64,000 nt of DNA from assembly GCF_004834005.1 (NCBI RefSeq), contig NZ_STFF01000004.1, positions 248,001 through 312,000 on the forward strand, read 5' to 3'. The stretch is from Niastella caeni. GTDB taxonomy: Bacteria; Bacteroidota; Bacteroidia; Chitinophagales; Chitinophagaceae. The notes beneath the pieces are model-generated. The model saw nothing but the letters and a program-made list of their open reading frames with translations, was not told the DNA's origin and did no database searches. Shown in pieces: positions 42,440 through 50,977 of the stretch. Each line of letters opens with the position of its first letter. The first letter of the stretch is position 1. Position numbers and translations under genes: made by a program.

Positions 42440-43591
42440 TTACTTATGCAATTGTTTTGAATCGGCAGCTTTGTTTTCGCCTGAAATATGTATGGTGTCC
42501 AGTAACTGATATTTCCCGATATGCGGCAGTACGTCACCACCAAGATACAAAAATCCTTTATGCTCTTTTACGGCGCCTGCTTCCGGCATAACCATACCTT
42601 TTGTATCGAAAAGTGAACTGAGTATTTTTCCTTCCTTTGAAATGTTCATCACCATTCCAAATTTTTCCGCCTTTGGCTGGAGAAAATTTGGCAGTGCATA
42701 AACAAACTTTTTTATGCCTGGTGTTGGATGGATCTTATCCAATGCTTCGTTTCTTTTTGTAGAGTATCTCAACCAATAGCTGCCGTCCTTCCTGATAGAA
42801 ATTCCGTTGGGAAAACCCGGCAGGTTCTCTATGAAAGTATCCGTTTGTCCTGCCTTTTCCCCTTTTAACCAATAACGAAGTATCCTGTATTTGGCAGTTT
42901 CTACCATCAGCACATGGCTTTCATCTTTTGATAATACAACACCATTGCCAAAATAGGTTCCGCTGATCAATGTTTTTACTGTTTTTAATGTCGGGTTGTA
43001 ACAATATAAACCGCCGAGTGGCCGCATTTCCAAAATGATCTTTCTGCCATATTTTATATCGTAGGCCGATTGCTCCGATGTATTGGAGAAATAGATTTTC
43101 CCATCAGATGCTATGTCTAATCCATTTGGAATAAGAAATGGTTTTCCGTTTTCATCTTTGTTTGCCAATACAATCACCTTTTTATCGGGGCTAATACTGA
43201 TGAGTCCCTGTTTGTGGCTTAATGCAATTAAATTTCCTGACGAATCAAAATGCAAACCTGCAACCCAGGAATGGGCGTTATAGAAAGTTTCAATCCTGCC
43301 GGTCGTGTCCATTTTTAAAATGCTTCCATCGCTGAAATCATTTGCTTTCCGATGCACCCCACTGTAAAGATTTCCTGTAAGATCAAAAACAATGTCTTCC
43401 GGACCATACCAGCCGTTCAGCGAAATTTTTTGTGTGGCGGCCAATTGCTCATTGAATGCTGTTGTTCCTTTGAAGTCGTTTTGTGGCGCCGGTTTCCAGG
43501 CAAGCGGATGGATCGCACACGCGTTAAAGACGATGGGAATGGTGATGCCTGCTGCAATAAGAAGTATTGAGACTTTTTTAAAGCTTTTCAT
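42440..43591 (-). CDS. SMP-30/strictosidine synthase-like beta-propeller lipoprotein
   Basis: From ATG 43591 this is a 383-aa protein with a lipoprotein signal (F-N-A-C, lipidated Cys). The six-bladed propeller has G-P-E-D-I-V-F-D-L-T-G-N-L-Y-S-G, P-N-G-L-D-I-A-S-D-G-K-I-Y-F-S-N and F-P-N-G-I-S-I-R-K-D-G-S-Y-W blades, as in strictosidine synthase/APMAP-like and gluconolactonase proteins, which act on lactones or esters. It sits between a Crp-type regulator and a cupin gene on the same strand. A perfect inverted repeat just upstream (43649-43684) may be its operator. Confidence 0.85.
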   Translation of the reverse strand: MKSFKKVSILLIAAGITIPIVFNACAIHPLAWKPAPQNDFKGTTAFNEQLAATQKISLNGWYGPEDIVFDLTGNLYSGVHRKANDFSDGSILKMDTTGRIETFYNAHSWVAGLHFDSSGNLIALSHKQGLISISPDKKVIVLANKDENGKPFLIPNGLDIASDGKIYFSNTSEQSAYDIKYGRKIILEMRPLGGLYCYNPTLKTVKTLISGTYFGNGVVLSKDESHVLMVETAKYRILRYWLKGEKAGQTDTFIENLPGFPNGISIRKDGSYWLRYSTKRNEALDKIHPTPGIKKFVYALPNFLQPKAEKFGMVMNISKEGKILSSLFDTKGMVMPEAGAVKEHKGFLYLGGDVLPHIGKYQLLDTIHISGENKAADSKQLHK

Positions 43592-43648
43592 TTTTTTGTG
43601 TTTTAAAATTGTAGAACACAAAGAAATGTCAGCATAAGTGCAGGGACG

Positions 43649-43684
43649 TTTACATAGGTAAAGAAAGCTGTTTACCTATGTAAA
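43649..43684. promoter_or_regulatory. Perfect 14-bp inverted repeat upstream of the SMP-30-like gene
   Basis: TTTACATAGGTAAA and TTTACCTATGTAAA are exact reverse complements separated by 8 bp, located between the Crp-type regulator gene and the SMP-30-like gene. The arms are each near-palindromic. No T-run follows on the minus strand, so an operator for the adjacent Crp/Fnr protein is more likely than a terminator, although the latter is not excluded. Confidence 0.55.
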
Positions 43685-43698
43685 GAAATAAGCCGGTA

Positions 43699-44274
43699 TT
43701 ATTTATTAGCCAGCTGATGGCGGATGCGGCTCAATTGTGTAGCGGAAATACCTAAATAAGAAGCAATATGATATTGTTGTATCAACTGTTCAAGCGTCGG
43801 GAATTCCATTTGAAAGATTTTATACCGTTGCGTGGCATCTAACAAAACAATTTCCAATTCTTTTTTCTCTTTTTCGATAAAATAATGTTCTGCCATTTTT
43901 CTTGCCAGGCTTTCGAGGTCCGGATATTTTGCATAGAGACCGGTGAGCGCATGATAATCACAGGTAAAGATGACGCACTCCGTTAACGCCTGTTGGGGGA
44001 TAAGATTCGGCTTACCTGTAAGCAATGACGAATAACCGCCAATACTGCTGGGGCCAACAAAAAATTGTTTATTGTATTCCTGTCCCTGCTGGTTGATAAA
44101 AAAGGCACGTACAACGCCCGATTCCAAAAAGGCAATTTTCCTGGCCACTTCATTTTCCCGCACGAAATACTGGTTGGGTGCAAGCCGGTCTTCCTGAAAA
44201 AGTGGCAACAGTTCTTCCCATGTTGTTTCTTTCAACGGTGAGATAGCAGTGTAAAAGTTTTTAAGCAGGTTCAT
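43699..44274 (-). CDS. Crp/Fnr-family transcriptional regulator
   Basis: From ATG 44274 this is a 191-aa protein. A cyclic-nucleotide-binding-type beta-roll spans about 20-120 (Y-F-V-R-E-N-E-V-A-R-K-I-A-F-L-E-S-G-V-V-R-A-F). A long helix follows, then a C-terminal HTH with Y-H-I-A-S-Y-L-G-I-S-A-T-Q-L-S-R-I-R. The phosphate-binding Arg-Ser of true CRP is not visible, so cAMP need not be the ligand. This sub-family is abundant in Bacteroidetes. In-frame starts farther upstream (to 44388) add an unrelated tail. It probably controls the downstream SMP-30/cupin genes through the inverted repeat at 43649-43684. Confidence 0.85.
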   Translation of the reverse strand: MNLLKNFYTAISPLKETTWEELLPLFQEDRLAPNQYFVRENEVARKIAFLESGVVRAFFINQQGQEYNKQFFVGPSSIGGYSSLLTGKPNLIPQQALTECVIFTCDYHALTGLYAKYPDLESLARKMAEHYFIEKEKKELEIVLLDATQRYKIFQMEFPTLEQLIQQYHIASYLGISATQLSRIRHQLANK

Positions 44275-44441
44275 AGCAGGCAAGAGCATGATGTTATTTG
44301 ATTCTAAATAAATTTGATCTTTGCAGGTACTAATATAAGGATAAACCCTATATGTTCGGGCTGGATAAAAACTGATATGAAAGGACAAAATGCTCCACGA
44401 ACCGTAGAGCAGGGAACATTGACAATAGGTAAATTAGTCTT

Positions 44442-44951
44442 ATGCAAAAGTTAATTTTCGAAACAGAAAGATTAATTATTCGGGAGGTTGAAAACGCAGA
44501 CTTAGACAGCTTATTCGCCATTTGTGGTAATGATGAATTAATGAAGTATACAGATAATGGTGCTATATCTAAAGAGCTAACAAAAAAATGGATAGAAGTC
44601 TCCATTAATAATTATGCAACCAAAGGGTATGGTATGTCAGCTGTAATATATAAAGCTAACATGGAATTCATTGGTTATTGCGGACTTGTATATTCAAAAG
44701 ATGTTAACGATTACGAGTTAATTTATGCCATTAGGAAAGAATATTGGGGACAGCAATTAACCACAGAAATGGCTGCTCAGATGCTATGGTTTGGTTTTGA
44801 AACCATAAAATTGAAAACAATTTTTACATCAATTGACCCCAATAATCTTGCTTCCAAAAAAATTTTACTAAAACTAGGCTTTACGGAATTATATACTAAA
44901 GATGGTGAATTTGGGAACCCAACCATTTATTACGAGAAGTCATCCCTTTAA
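44442..44951 (+). CDS. GNAT-family N-acetyltransferase (RimJ/RimL type)
   Basis: This 169-aa protein begins I-F-E-T-E-R-L-I-I-R-E-V, the typical RimJ/RimL start. It has I-G-Y-C-G-L-V (strand 4 region), E-Y-W-G-Q-Q-L-T-T-E-M-A-A as acetyl-CoA-binding motif A, and D-P-N-N-L-A-S-K-K-I-L-L-K-L-G-F as motif B. It acetylates an amine or a protein N-terminus; the substrate is not predictable. It is divergent from the Crp-type regulator. The following 44952-45229 stretch has no gene and holds a T-arm-like fragment GGTTCGACAATCTGCCGG at 45120. Confidence 0.88.
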   Translation: MQKLIFETERLIIREVENADLDSLFAICGNDELMKYTDNGAISKELTKKWIEVSINNYATKGYGMSAVIYKANMEFIGYCGLVYSKDVNDYELIYAIRKEYWGQQLTTEMAAQMLWFGFETIKLKTIFTSIDPNNLASKKILLKLGFTELYTKDGEFGNPTIYYEKSSL

Positions 44952-45229
44952 TAAAAATGAAACTCTTTTTTTAGTTGCTTTTCAGCCGGGGCTTGCTTCT
45001 TTTTAAACTTTATGTTGGCAAAGCCTGAATCAACCTACTATTAAAACAGGTTATTACCTGACTGATATTTATGAAGTAATTGTTTTACAACAAACATACG
45101 ATTAAGAAAATATATTAATTGGTTCGACAATCTGCCGGCGGACTCCACCGAAGAATAGGTAAAAACCTAGATTTGCAGGCCTTTTTTTATTTCTATTGGG
45201 TAGTCGAATTTTATATCCCCCATTCTCCA

Positions 45230-45820
45230 TCAAGAATTATTTTTTCTTTGTTCCCATTCATACAAGGTTGCTTCCAATTCATTAATAAAATCAATAAACG
45301 TAAACTGACCTACGGTTGACGGGTACGCTTCTATTCCATATTCCCGGTCATAAGTCACAACCCTGTATTCATTATCTGGTGCTGCATTTTTTGTATCAAA
45401 ACAGAAATATCCGATATCAGTATTTGTGGCAAACGGAAAGTACCCGACATCAAATGTCTCCTCCTTAATTATACCAGAGATATTTTCATAATAATCCTGG
45501 GACCATGAGGCCGTATGACGAAAAAAACATGCTTCATGGCCAAAGTTTAATTCAATGAAGTATTTGTACGACAAAAAGGCTTTGTAGGTTTCAGGCAAGG
45601 GATACCCAATTGTGCTCTCAAACGCAACAAATTCTTCGTCTGAGATATTTGCTGGTATTGCTTTCCAATAAACTATTTCATCATTAACCGGAGGTTTGGA
45701 GAGATCGATCATCTCTTTCGGAATAAGATAAATGGGGAATTGGAATGCTGCAGAAAACTCACTGTGAGAGGTCAGACTTTTATCAATTACAGATTGAATG
45801 TATTGTTGGTGAGGTGTCAT
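45230..45820 (-). CDS. SMI1/KNR4 (SUKH) family protein
   Basis: This 196-aa protein has the SUKH pattern at about residues 45-190: I-S-D-E-E-F-V-A-F-E-S-T-I-G-Y-P-L-P-E-T-Y-K-A-F-L (split here), later F-P-F-A-T-N-T-D-I-G-Y-F-C-F-D and V-G-Q-F-T-F-I-D-F-I. SUKH proteins are often immunity proteins against nuclease or other polymorphic toxins, but also occur alone in many Bacteroidetes. No toxin gene is adjacent, so an immunity role is only a possibility. Confidence 0.8.
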   Translation of the reverse strand: MTPHQQYIQSVIDKSLTSHSEFSAAFQFPIYLIPKEMIDLSKPPVNDEIVYWKAIPANISDEEFVAFESTIGYPLPETYKAFLSYKYFIELNFGHEACFFRHTASWSQDYYENISGIIKEETFDVGYFPFATNTDIGYFCFDTKNAAPDNEYRVVTYDREYGIEAYPSTVGQFTFIDFINELEATLYEWEQRKNNS

Positions 45821-45956
45821 AGCCTAAAGATAGATGTTTAACAGAAAATATCCTATTCAGCCATGAGGACTGTATTGTCATTTTATCCAACCACCCTGGA
45901 GTTATCGCTCCCCCTCAAGCTTAGGCGCAATGGCTTACATCCTAAACCGTATGAAT

Positions 45957-47072
45957 CTATAACAGCTTCCTGGTTATATCTGTAGTATGTACAATTTCTT
46001 CTTCTATTTTCAAACAACCAGCCTTCTCCATCTTTGTAACCGTATCCTTCACCTCCGTTTCCGTTATTATACCGCTGTACTGCTGCACAATCGCCGCCAT
46101 GGAGGTTGAGCCATTACTAACAAAGTTCACAAACCGTAATACAGCATCATCCCGGTAAGTAAACCCATTCTTGAAATAGATCTTGAAACAATAATTCCCG
46201 GATATGGCCTTGTCAACCATTTCAAGCGCCCGCACTAATCTGTCAATTTTCGAATGGTCTTCGTTTAACCGATTTAGTAACTCATATTTATTTCCCTTGT
46301 ATTCGACAGTATGTCGTTTCATATTACTTTTAAATTTTTCAGGAAAATCTGGAGGGAATTCAGCTGATTTATAAACTGCCACTTTTTCATCAAGTGCCTG
46401 TTCAATTTTTTCTTTTATAATCGAAATATCCAACTTATCAATGGTAACAATATCAACTAGTCTTTTCTCACGTCGGGCTTGCACTGTGTCATCAATGAAT
46501 GGGGCTATGGAAAATCCGTCTAAAAAACTACTATAACCTAAATGATTATACTCTTCATCTTTTACCATGTACAAATTAACGCCATCATCGTAAGGCTCGG
46601 CATTTTTTATTTTATTGTTGAATTCCCGCTTTAGATGACAACTATAACAAATTTCCTTTGGCAAGTAAGGGCTATCGCTAGGGATGATCATCTTAGCACA
46701 ATCAGCACATTGAATGGCCAAATGCCGTTGCTCCCAACCAGGGCAATCATTATCCGGTTCTTTATCAGATGGAAAATAAAAGATCAATCCATATTTTTCA
46801 TTGGCCATCTTGCCCCATTCTTTTGCAAGTTCAGCCTCAGGCCAGGGTGGTACACTTCCGTTGAACAACCTGATGTCTCCGCCCAGACTAATTGTACCTA
46901 AATACCTAATTTCTTTTTTAATAGAAAAGAGTTTTTTTATTATTACATGTAAATTCAAATACAAATACCATCCAGATGTATCGCCATCCCACAATGCTTC
47001 CAGTACTGTTGGTTCTCCGCCAGCCATCCTGATGGCCTTATCAAGCGTTTCAAATGAGGTAATATTGATCAT
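45957..47072 (-). CDS. Protein of unknown function with a central zinc-ribbon-like cluster
   Basis: From ATG 47072 this is a 371-aa protein without signal peptide. A cluster C-A-D-C ... C-Y-S-C (about residues 130-160) could bind zinc. The C-terminal 120 residues are charged and helical (L-N-R-L-N-E-D-H-S-K-I-D-R-L-V-R-A-L) and end with a winged-helix-like segment. I do not recognise the family. It lies inside the 45-bp direct-repeat-bounded segment downstream of the tRNA, next to the SUKH protein. Confidence 0.65.
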   Translation of the reverse strand: MINITSFETLDKAIRMAGGEPTVLEALWDGDTSGWYLYLNLHVIIKKLFSIKKEIRYLGTISLGGDIRLFNGSVPPWPEAELAKEWGKMANEKYGLIFYFPSDKEPDNDCPGWEQRHLAIQCADCAKMIIPSDSPYLPKEICYSCHLKREFNNKIKNAEPYDDGVNLYMVKDEEYNHLGYSSFLDGFSIAPFIDDTVQARREKRLVDIVTIDKLDISIIKEKIEQALDEKVAVYKSAEFPPDFPEKFKSNMKRHTVEYKGNKYELLNRLNEDHSKIDRLVRALEMVDKAISGNYCFKIYFKNGFTYRDDAVLRFVNFVSNGSTSMAAIVQQYSGIITETEVKDTVTKMEKAGCLKIEEEIVHTTDITRKLL

Positions 47073-47316
47073 TGAAAAGAAATTGCTGTAAAATAAACAT
47101 TTTACCAATAGCAAAAAACGTAGGCGTGAGCGGTATACAACAATGGTTTTGAGGTTAGCGTACTTGCGCCTGACAATCTTGGCCAGTAGAATGCAATGTA
47201 AATTGCTCAGTAATTCCTAAAAACAATATAACAAATTATGTCATTTGAATAACATGTCTAATTCTCTGAAATTCAACAAGATTCTTAAGTAAGCAGTTCG
47301 ACAATCGTCCAGCCGG

Positions 47317-47451
47317 CCCGACTAAAAAATGAAGCCCTTCAGATCGTTGGATTTGAAGGGTTTCTCTATTCAATTAATTTCACATCAATTCAGGTTAAAA
47401 TTTCTATTATCATCATTTTGAGTGCCTTTCGTAAGGTTCGAATCAATTTGG
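47317..47451 (+). repeat. tRNA-derived repeat, copy B
   Basis: 47317-47361 is an exact 45-bp copy of 41587-41631 (tRNA-Pro acceptor end, spacer and first part of the terminator). The bases just before it (GTCCAGCCG) still resemble the T arm. GGTTCGAATCAATTTGG at 47434 corresponds to the tail of copy A. No intact tRNA is present. The rest of 47115-47543 holds no gene. It is a candidate attachment-site copy. Confidence 0.7.
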
Positions 47452-47543
47452 ATTGTAAAGAAATTCGATGAGAGAAGGCGCCCTTTCTTCTGAATTAGGG
47501 AGAATAGTCAAGGTCTGAGATTACTATTCTACTTTCGCCAAAT

Positions 47544-49010
47544 CTACAATTGCTTTGTGTATAATTCCGAATTGCTCACCAACAACGAAGTCAGTTTATC
47601 CATCTCTGCCGGGTTGCTTCTGGCAATGCCAATTAACGTCAACACATGCATTACCCGCTTAATCTTTAGTAATTGTAACAATTTGTGCTGTAGCTCTCTC
47701 AAAGCGCCATCAGGTACACTTTCCAACAAACTTCCATAAAAATCAGCCATGCACAAGTCTTCGATGTGCAGAAAATAAAGCAACCAGGCGGAATTAAAAT
47801 GAATGAACTCATTGATATGAAAGTGTTTCCTGGCGCTATATAGATCCGATAGATACCATTTCGAATTAAATAAGGCGGGCACTTCTTCCGGACGGTCATG
47901 CTTTAAAAGCCATTCTGCATAGATAGTCTTGGCCACCAGGTATTCCGGAAACAGTTTCACCGTCTCATGCATTTCTGCTTCAGCAGTTTTTTTATCTCCC
48001 AATAAAAGATATGCATTATACAGGTAATTTCTGAATACAGGATTGCGGGGCCATTGGCTGACGCCTTTCTTTAACTCTTCTATTGTTTTTTTAAGTGATT
48101 TACGTGACCTGTTATTGTCGAAAAGCTGTTCATATAGTTTTCCTAATTCTTCTTTTTCCTCATTGCCATATAGCCATGTTTGATCTTCAGCAGTTTCTTC
48201 CCAATCTACCCCTTTACCTGCATTTTCGATCATTTTGCGAAAATCCAATCCGCGCTTTTTTAATTCGGGTCGTGTAACGGCGCACATATTGATATAGGAT
48301 ATTTCTACATCAAAGCCCGGATAATTATCTTGTGACAGACTATTGATAAAGGATTCCCATTCTTCTTTACTCCAAAAAATGCAGTCTGTTCCATCCTCCT
48401 CATCCCAGTCATCTTCACCAAACTCTTCCTCATCCACAAAATCGTCATCATCTTCCGTAAAGGGGTTATCCTCTAAAATGGTATAGTGGTACCTTCCTTC
48501 CCCGGCATACTCTTTAAGGCGGGCAAGTGCAACAGGTTGTCTATTCTCTGAACCCACTATCAAATGAGGTAGCCCATTCTCATCACCTGTATGTATTTCA
48601 ATCAAAGGTATTTTCTCGTCATCTTCTTCAAGTAAATAACAAGTTGTGCTAACAAAATCCGGGTGCTGTGGAATATGATATTCAGCAGCCAGATCATGTC
48701 CGGCAAAAATGATATTATGCGCCAGTGAATATTCGACCTCTATCATTTCTGTTTCCTCACTGTGATTGTCAAGCCAATCCTCCAAATGATCCTGAAACAT
48801 ATTAAATTCATAGTAGGTATCTTTAACACCAAGGCATAAAAGATCAACCAAATAGCCTGCATAAGTAAAGTTCCCGTTTGTATGTTTGCGAATGATGATC
48901 ACATGAGCCATCCGGCTTGTTTCCCAATCGGCATTTACCAGGCAACGGTCTATTTTTAATGATCTTGCACGCGATTTAATATATTTTTCTGCAGAAAGAG
49001 GCTGATTCAT
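47544..49010 (-). CDS. TPR-like helical-repeat protein of unknown function
   Basis: This 488-aa cytoplasmic protein has a mixed N-terminal domain (V-I-I-I-R-K-H-T-N-G-N-F-T-Y-A-G-Y-L-V-D-L). A very acidic stretch at about 190-210 (D-D-D-D-F-V-D-E-E-E-F-G-E-D-D-W) follows. The C-terminal helical-repeat region, about 310-470, has TPR character (N-A-Y-L-L-L-G-D-K-K-T-A-E-A-E-M). Similar proteins are found in many Bacteroidetes and I do not know a function for them. It is divergent from the gene at 49137, and neither has an informative neighbour. Confidence 0.7.
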   Translation of the reverse strand: MNQPLSAEKYIKSRARSLKIDRCLVNADWETSRMAHVIIIRKHTNGNFTYAGYLVDLLCLGVKDTYYEFNMFQDHLEDWLDNHSEETEMIEVEYSLAHNIIFAGHDLAAEYHIPQHPDFVSTTCYLLEEDDEKIPLIEIHTGDENGLPHLIVGSENRQPVALARLKEYAGEGRYHYTILEDNPFTEDDDDFVDEEEFGEDDWDEEDGTDCIFWSKEEWESFINSLSQDNYPGFDVEISYINMCAVTRPELKKRGLDFRKMIENAGKGVDWEETAEDQTWLYGNEEKEELGKLYEQLFDNNRSRKSLKKTIEELKKGVSQWPRNPVFRNYLYNAYLLLGDKKTAEAEMHETVKLFPEYLVAKTIYAEWLLKHDRPEEVPALFNSKWYLSDLYSARKHFHINEFIHFNSAWLLYFLHIEDLCMADFYGSLLESVPDGALRELQHKLLQLLKIKRVMHVLTLIGIARSNPAEMDKLTSLLVSNSELYTKQL

Positions 49011-49102
49011 ATAAACAAAAATAAAAGGCTGGCTATTTCAATGAAAAGGGAGTTATCCACAGTGCATGAAAGAGCTGCGAGGTTAAATAATTATAATTAC
49101 GC

Positions 49103-49110
49103 TACCTTTG
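49103..49110 (+). promoter_or_regulatory. -7 type promoter element deciding a start
   Basis: TACCTTTG exactly matches the Bacteroidetes -7 consensus TAnnTTTG and lies 26 bp before ATG 49137. A matching -33 element is not evident. It falls inside the longer open frame that begins at 49041, which argues for 49137 as the true start. Confidence 0.4.
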
Positions 49111-49136
49111 CCGGCGCTAATTCTTACTGTTTCATT

Positions 49137-50351
49137 ATGCCAGACTATAAGCTTTTGCTCGATCGTTGTCAGTATGTAAATAAAATTTCCGCATCGTTGA
49201 TAGATGAATTTTTAGTGTATTATGCAGCCAGGCAGGATAAGGTGGAACGTGAATTCGAGTCCAGGATATCCCGCTTCAAAGACATTGAAAAGGAAATGCC
49301 GTCTGACTGGAAGGGAATGATCTTGGCACAATACATTGGCCAGCGAATTTTTAGAGCGGGGGGCCTTATACATAAATACCTGAATAGTGTTGCTGTTAAA
49401 GCGCGTGATGCCGGGGAACAGGAGTTCCTCAGGACTATGGCAACCCATCCCTGGCGGTTTAGTTTCAGCGAGATCCGGGCTAACCCGGCTTCAGACTTCT
49501 ATGAAATGGAAGATGTTTTTACAGGCGACATTTTTCTGCTGTATTCGCCCTCTGTTACACGGATACTATCAGATCATCCTGTATTGTTATGGTTCAACCT
49601 TATAGGTTACAATGGTTCCTGCTGGCAAACCTATGGCCCGGTAACTGCTTTTCGGGGATTCTCTGCAGATGATATCTTTTTTTATGCAACGGAGTTGAAT
49701 CCTGCTATTGAATCGGATGCTGATCTGATGGCCGATATTGACGACAACCCTATCCGGTATATGGTACTGGCTTGTGGCGCCAATTACCCGCTGGTGGCTC
49801 AGCAGGAAAATGAAGTGGTGCAGGTGACCGGTGAAGGAACTTATACCGGATTCGACGTACAGGCATTGAGAAAAGACTTCAGGGTTGAATATGCCGAAGG
49901 GGTGTTTAGATTAAGTCATGAGGTTTGGAGTGAGCCGCCGCACTTCGCAGAAACATTCTACGAAGAAACTTCGGGTAAAGTCCTCTTGTTTGCGCTTACG
50001 GACCGGGGCTACCGGGAACTGTCGGCCTTATTGATAACACATGGAATGGAAATTTCCACCGAACCCGATATTCGTTTACACATTCCCATGGGTATGGTTA
50101 TTAAAAAGGTGCTGAAAAAGGCACTGGTCCTTAATCCATACAGCCAATTGTTTGAAACACGAACATCCCCTGAAAGCCAGGCAGAAATGTCTAAAATCAA
50201 CGGATTCCTGGCCTTGGCACTTCCTTATATCAATGCAGGGCAGCGTCCAGACATAACTGCGCTTGCAAGCGAAGCCGGGATTGACCCGGAACTGGCAGCC
50301 GAAATACTTCAAACGGCAATGGGAAGAATTAACGAAATGAGGAAATTTTGA
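49137..50351 (+). CDS. Protein of unknown function (about 404 aa)
   Basis: I do not recognise this family. The chosen start M-P-D-Y-K-L-L-L-D-R follows a -7 promoter element; an in-frame ATG at 49041 would add 32 residues. No signal peptide or membrane segment is seen. The N-terminal 100 residues are helical, the centre is rich in aromatic strands (P-V-L-L-W-F-N-L-I-G-Y-N-G-S-C-W), and the last 50 residues form helices with L-A-A-E-I-L-Q-T-A-M. It is divergent from the TPR-like gene, and the two might form a pair. Confidence 0.65.
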   Translation: MPDYKLLLDRCQYVNKISASLIDEFLVYYAARQDKVEREFESRISRFKDIEKEMPSDWKGMILAQYIGQRIFRAGGLIHKYLNSVAVKARDAGEQEFLRTMATHPWRFSFSEIRANPASDFYEMEDVFTGDIFLLYSPSVTRILSDHPVLLWFNLIGYNGSCWQTYGPVTAFRGFSADDIFFYATELNPAIESDADLMADIDDNPIRYMVLACGANYPLVAQQENEVVQVTGEGTYTGFDVQALRKDFRVEYAEGVFRLSHEVWSEPPHFAETFYEETSGKVLLFALTDRGYRELSALLITHGMEISTEPDIRLHIPMGMVIKKVLKKALVLNPYSQLFETRTSPESQAEMSKINGFLALALPYINAGQRPDITALASEAGIDPELAAEILQTAMGRINEMRKF

Positions 50352-50415
50352 TATCGCCATTATGCCAGGCAACTATAACTGTATTTAATACAGCCTGCTA
50401 CTATTATACTGGCAA

Positions 50416-50847
50416 TTACAATTCTTTGACGCAGTGATCAGCAATGTTCCTTTGTTCAGCAGAGAAACCAATGCCTATGGCTAGTTTTTTACGCTCGTCT
50501 CCCGCATAAGGTTGTAAATAACCTTTTTCAAAAATTTGATCCAGCGCCTCACGGGCTGAAGCATCCAGTTTCAATTCCAGGACATAGATGAACCGTTTTG
50601 TTTTCACGATAACGTCAGCCCGGCCTTTGCTGCCATGTACTTCTGCGGAGAGATCTATACCAACATTTTTAAATGTGAGAAGGGTAATAATATGAAAAAT
50701 AAATTCCGTATCTGCACGCCAGAGATCATAGGGTATGCTTCCGATCACGGCATTTAATTCGTTGATGATGCGGTTTATATCCCCTTCTTCAAACGCAGCC
50801 CTGAGATCAGCAGTGACCGTTATTGAATATGAATATTTCTTTATTGG
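50416..50847 (-). pseudogene. Remnant of an AAA-ATPase/PD-(D/E)XK nuclease-superfamily protein
   Basis: Only the C-terminal nuclease-like domain is left: A-D-T-E-F-I-F-H-I, then G-R-A-D-V-I-V with Asp, and L-E-L-K with Glu and Lys of the PD-(D/E)XK core. The usual end Y-A-G-D-E-R-K-K-L-A-I-G-I-G-F-S follows. In Bacteroidetes these domains normally follow an AAA-like ATPase of about 350 residues (DUF1703-type proteins), which is absent. The coding frame stays open upstream of the first possible start (GTG 50748) to about 50847, giving T-A-D-L-R-A-A-F-E-E-G-D, so the 5' end has been lost. Confidence 0.65.
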
Positions 50848-50977
50848 TTACGATGTATTGATTATCGTTTACTTTCTTCAATTTAAAATAGGAACCAGGT
50901 AACTTTTCGGCCACCCAATCGTTTAACCTGTTGGACGCATTAATTTTATAGCTAAATTCTGCGGTATGCTCCAATTC
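50807..50977 (-). pseudogene. Possible fragment of another gene overlapping the nuclease remnant
   Basis: In a different minus-strand frame the sequence reads F-S-Y-K-I-N-A-S-N-R-L-N-D-W-V-A-E-K-L and continues to N-N-G-H-C-stop at 50807. The composition looks coding, but there is no start codon. It overlaps both the nuclease remnant and the 5' end of the AraC gene. It may be a gene fragment left at a deletion junction, or chance. Confidence 0.25.

Noticed and set aside
45119..45160. A second tRNA gene suggested by GGTTCGACAATCTGCCGG
   Set aside because: No acceptor or anticodon stem could be built around it; at most it is a fragment.
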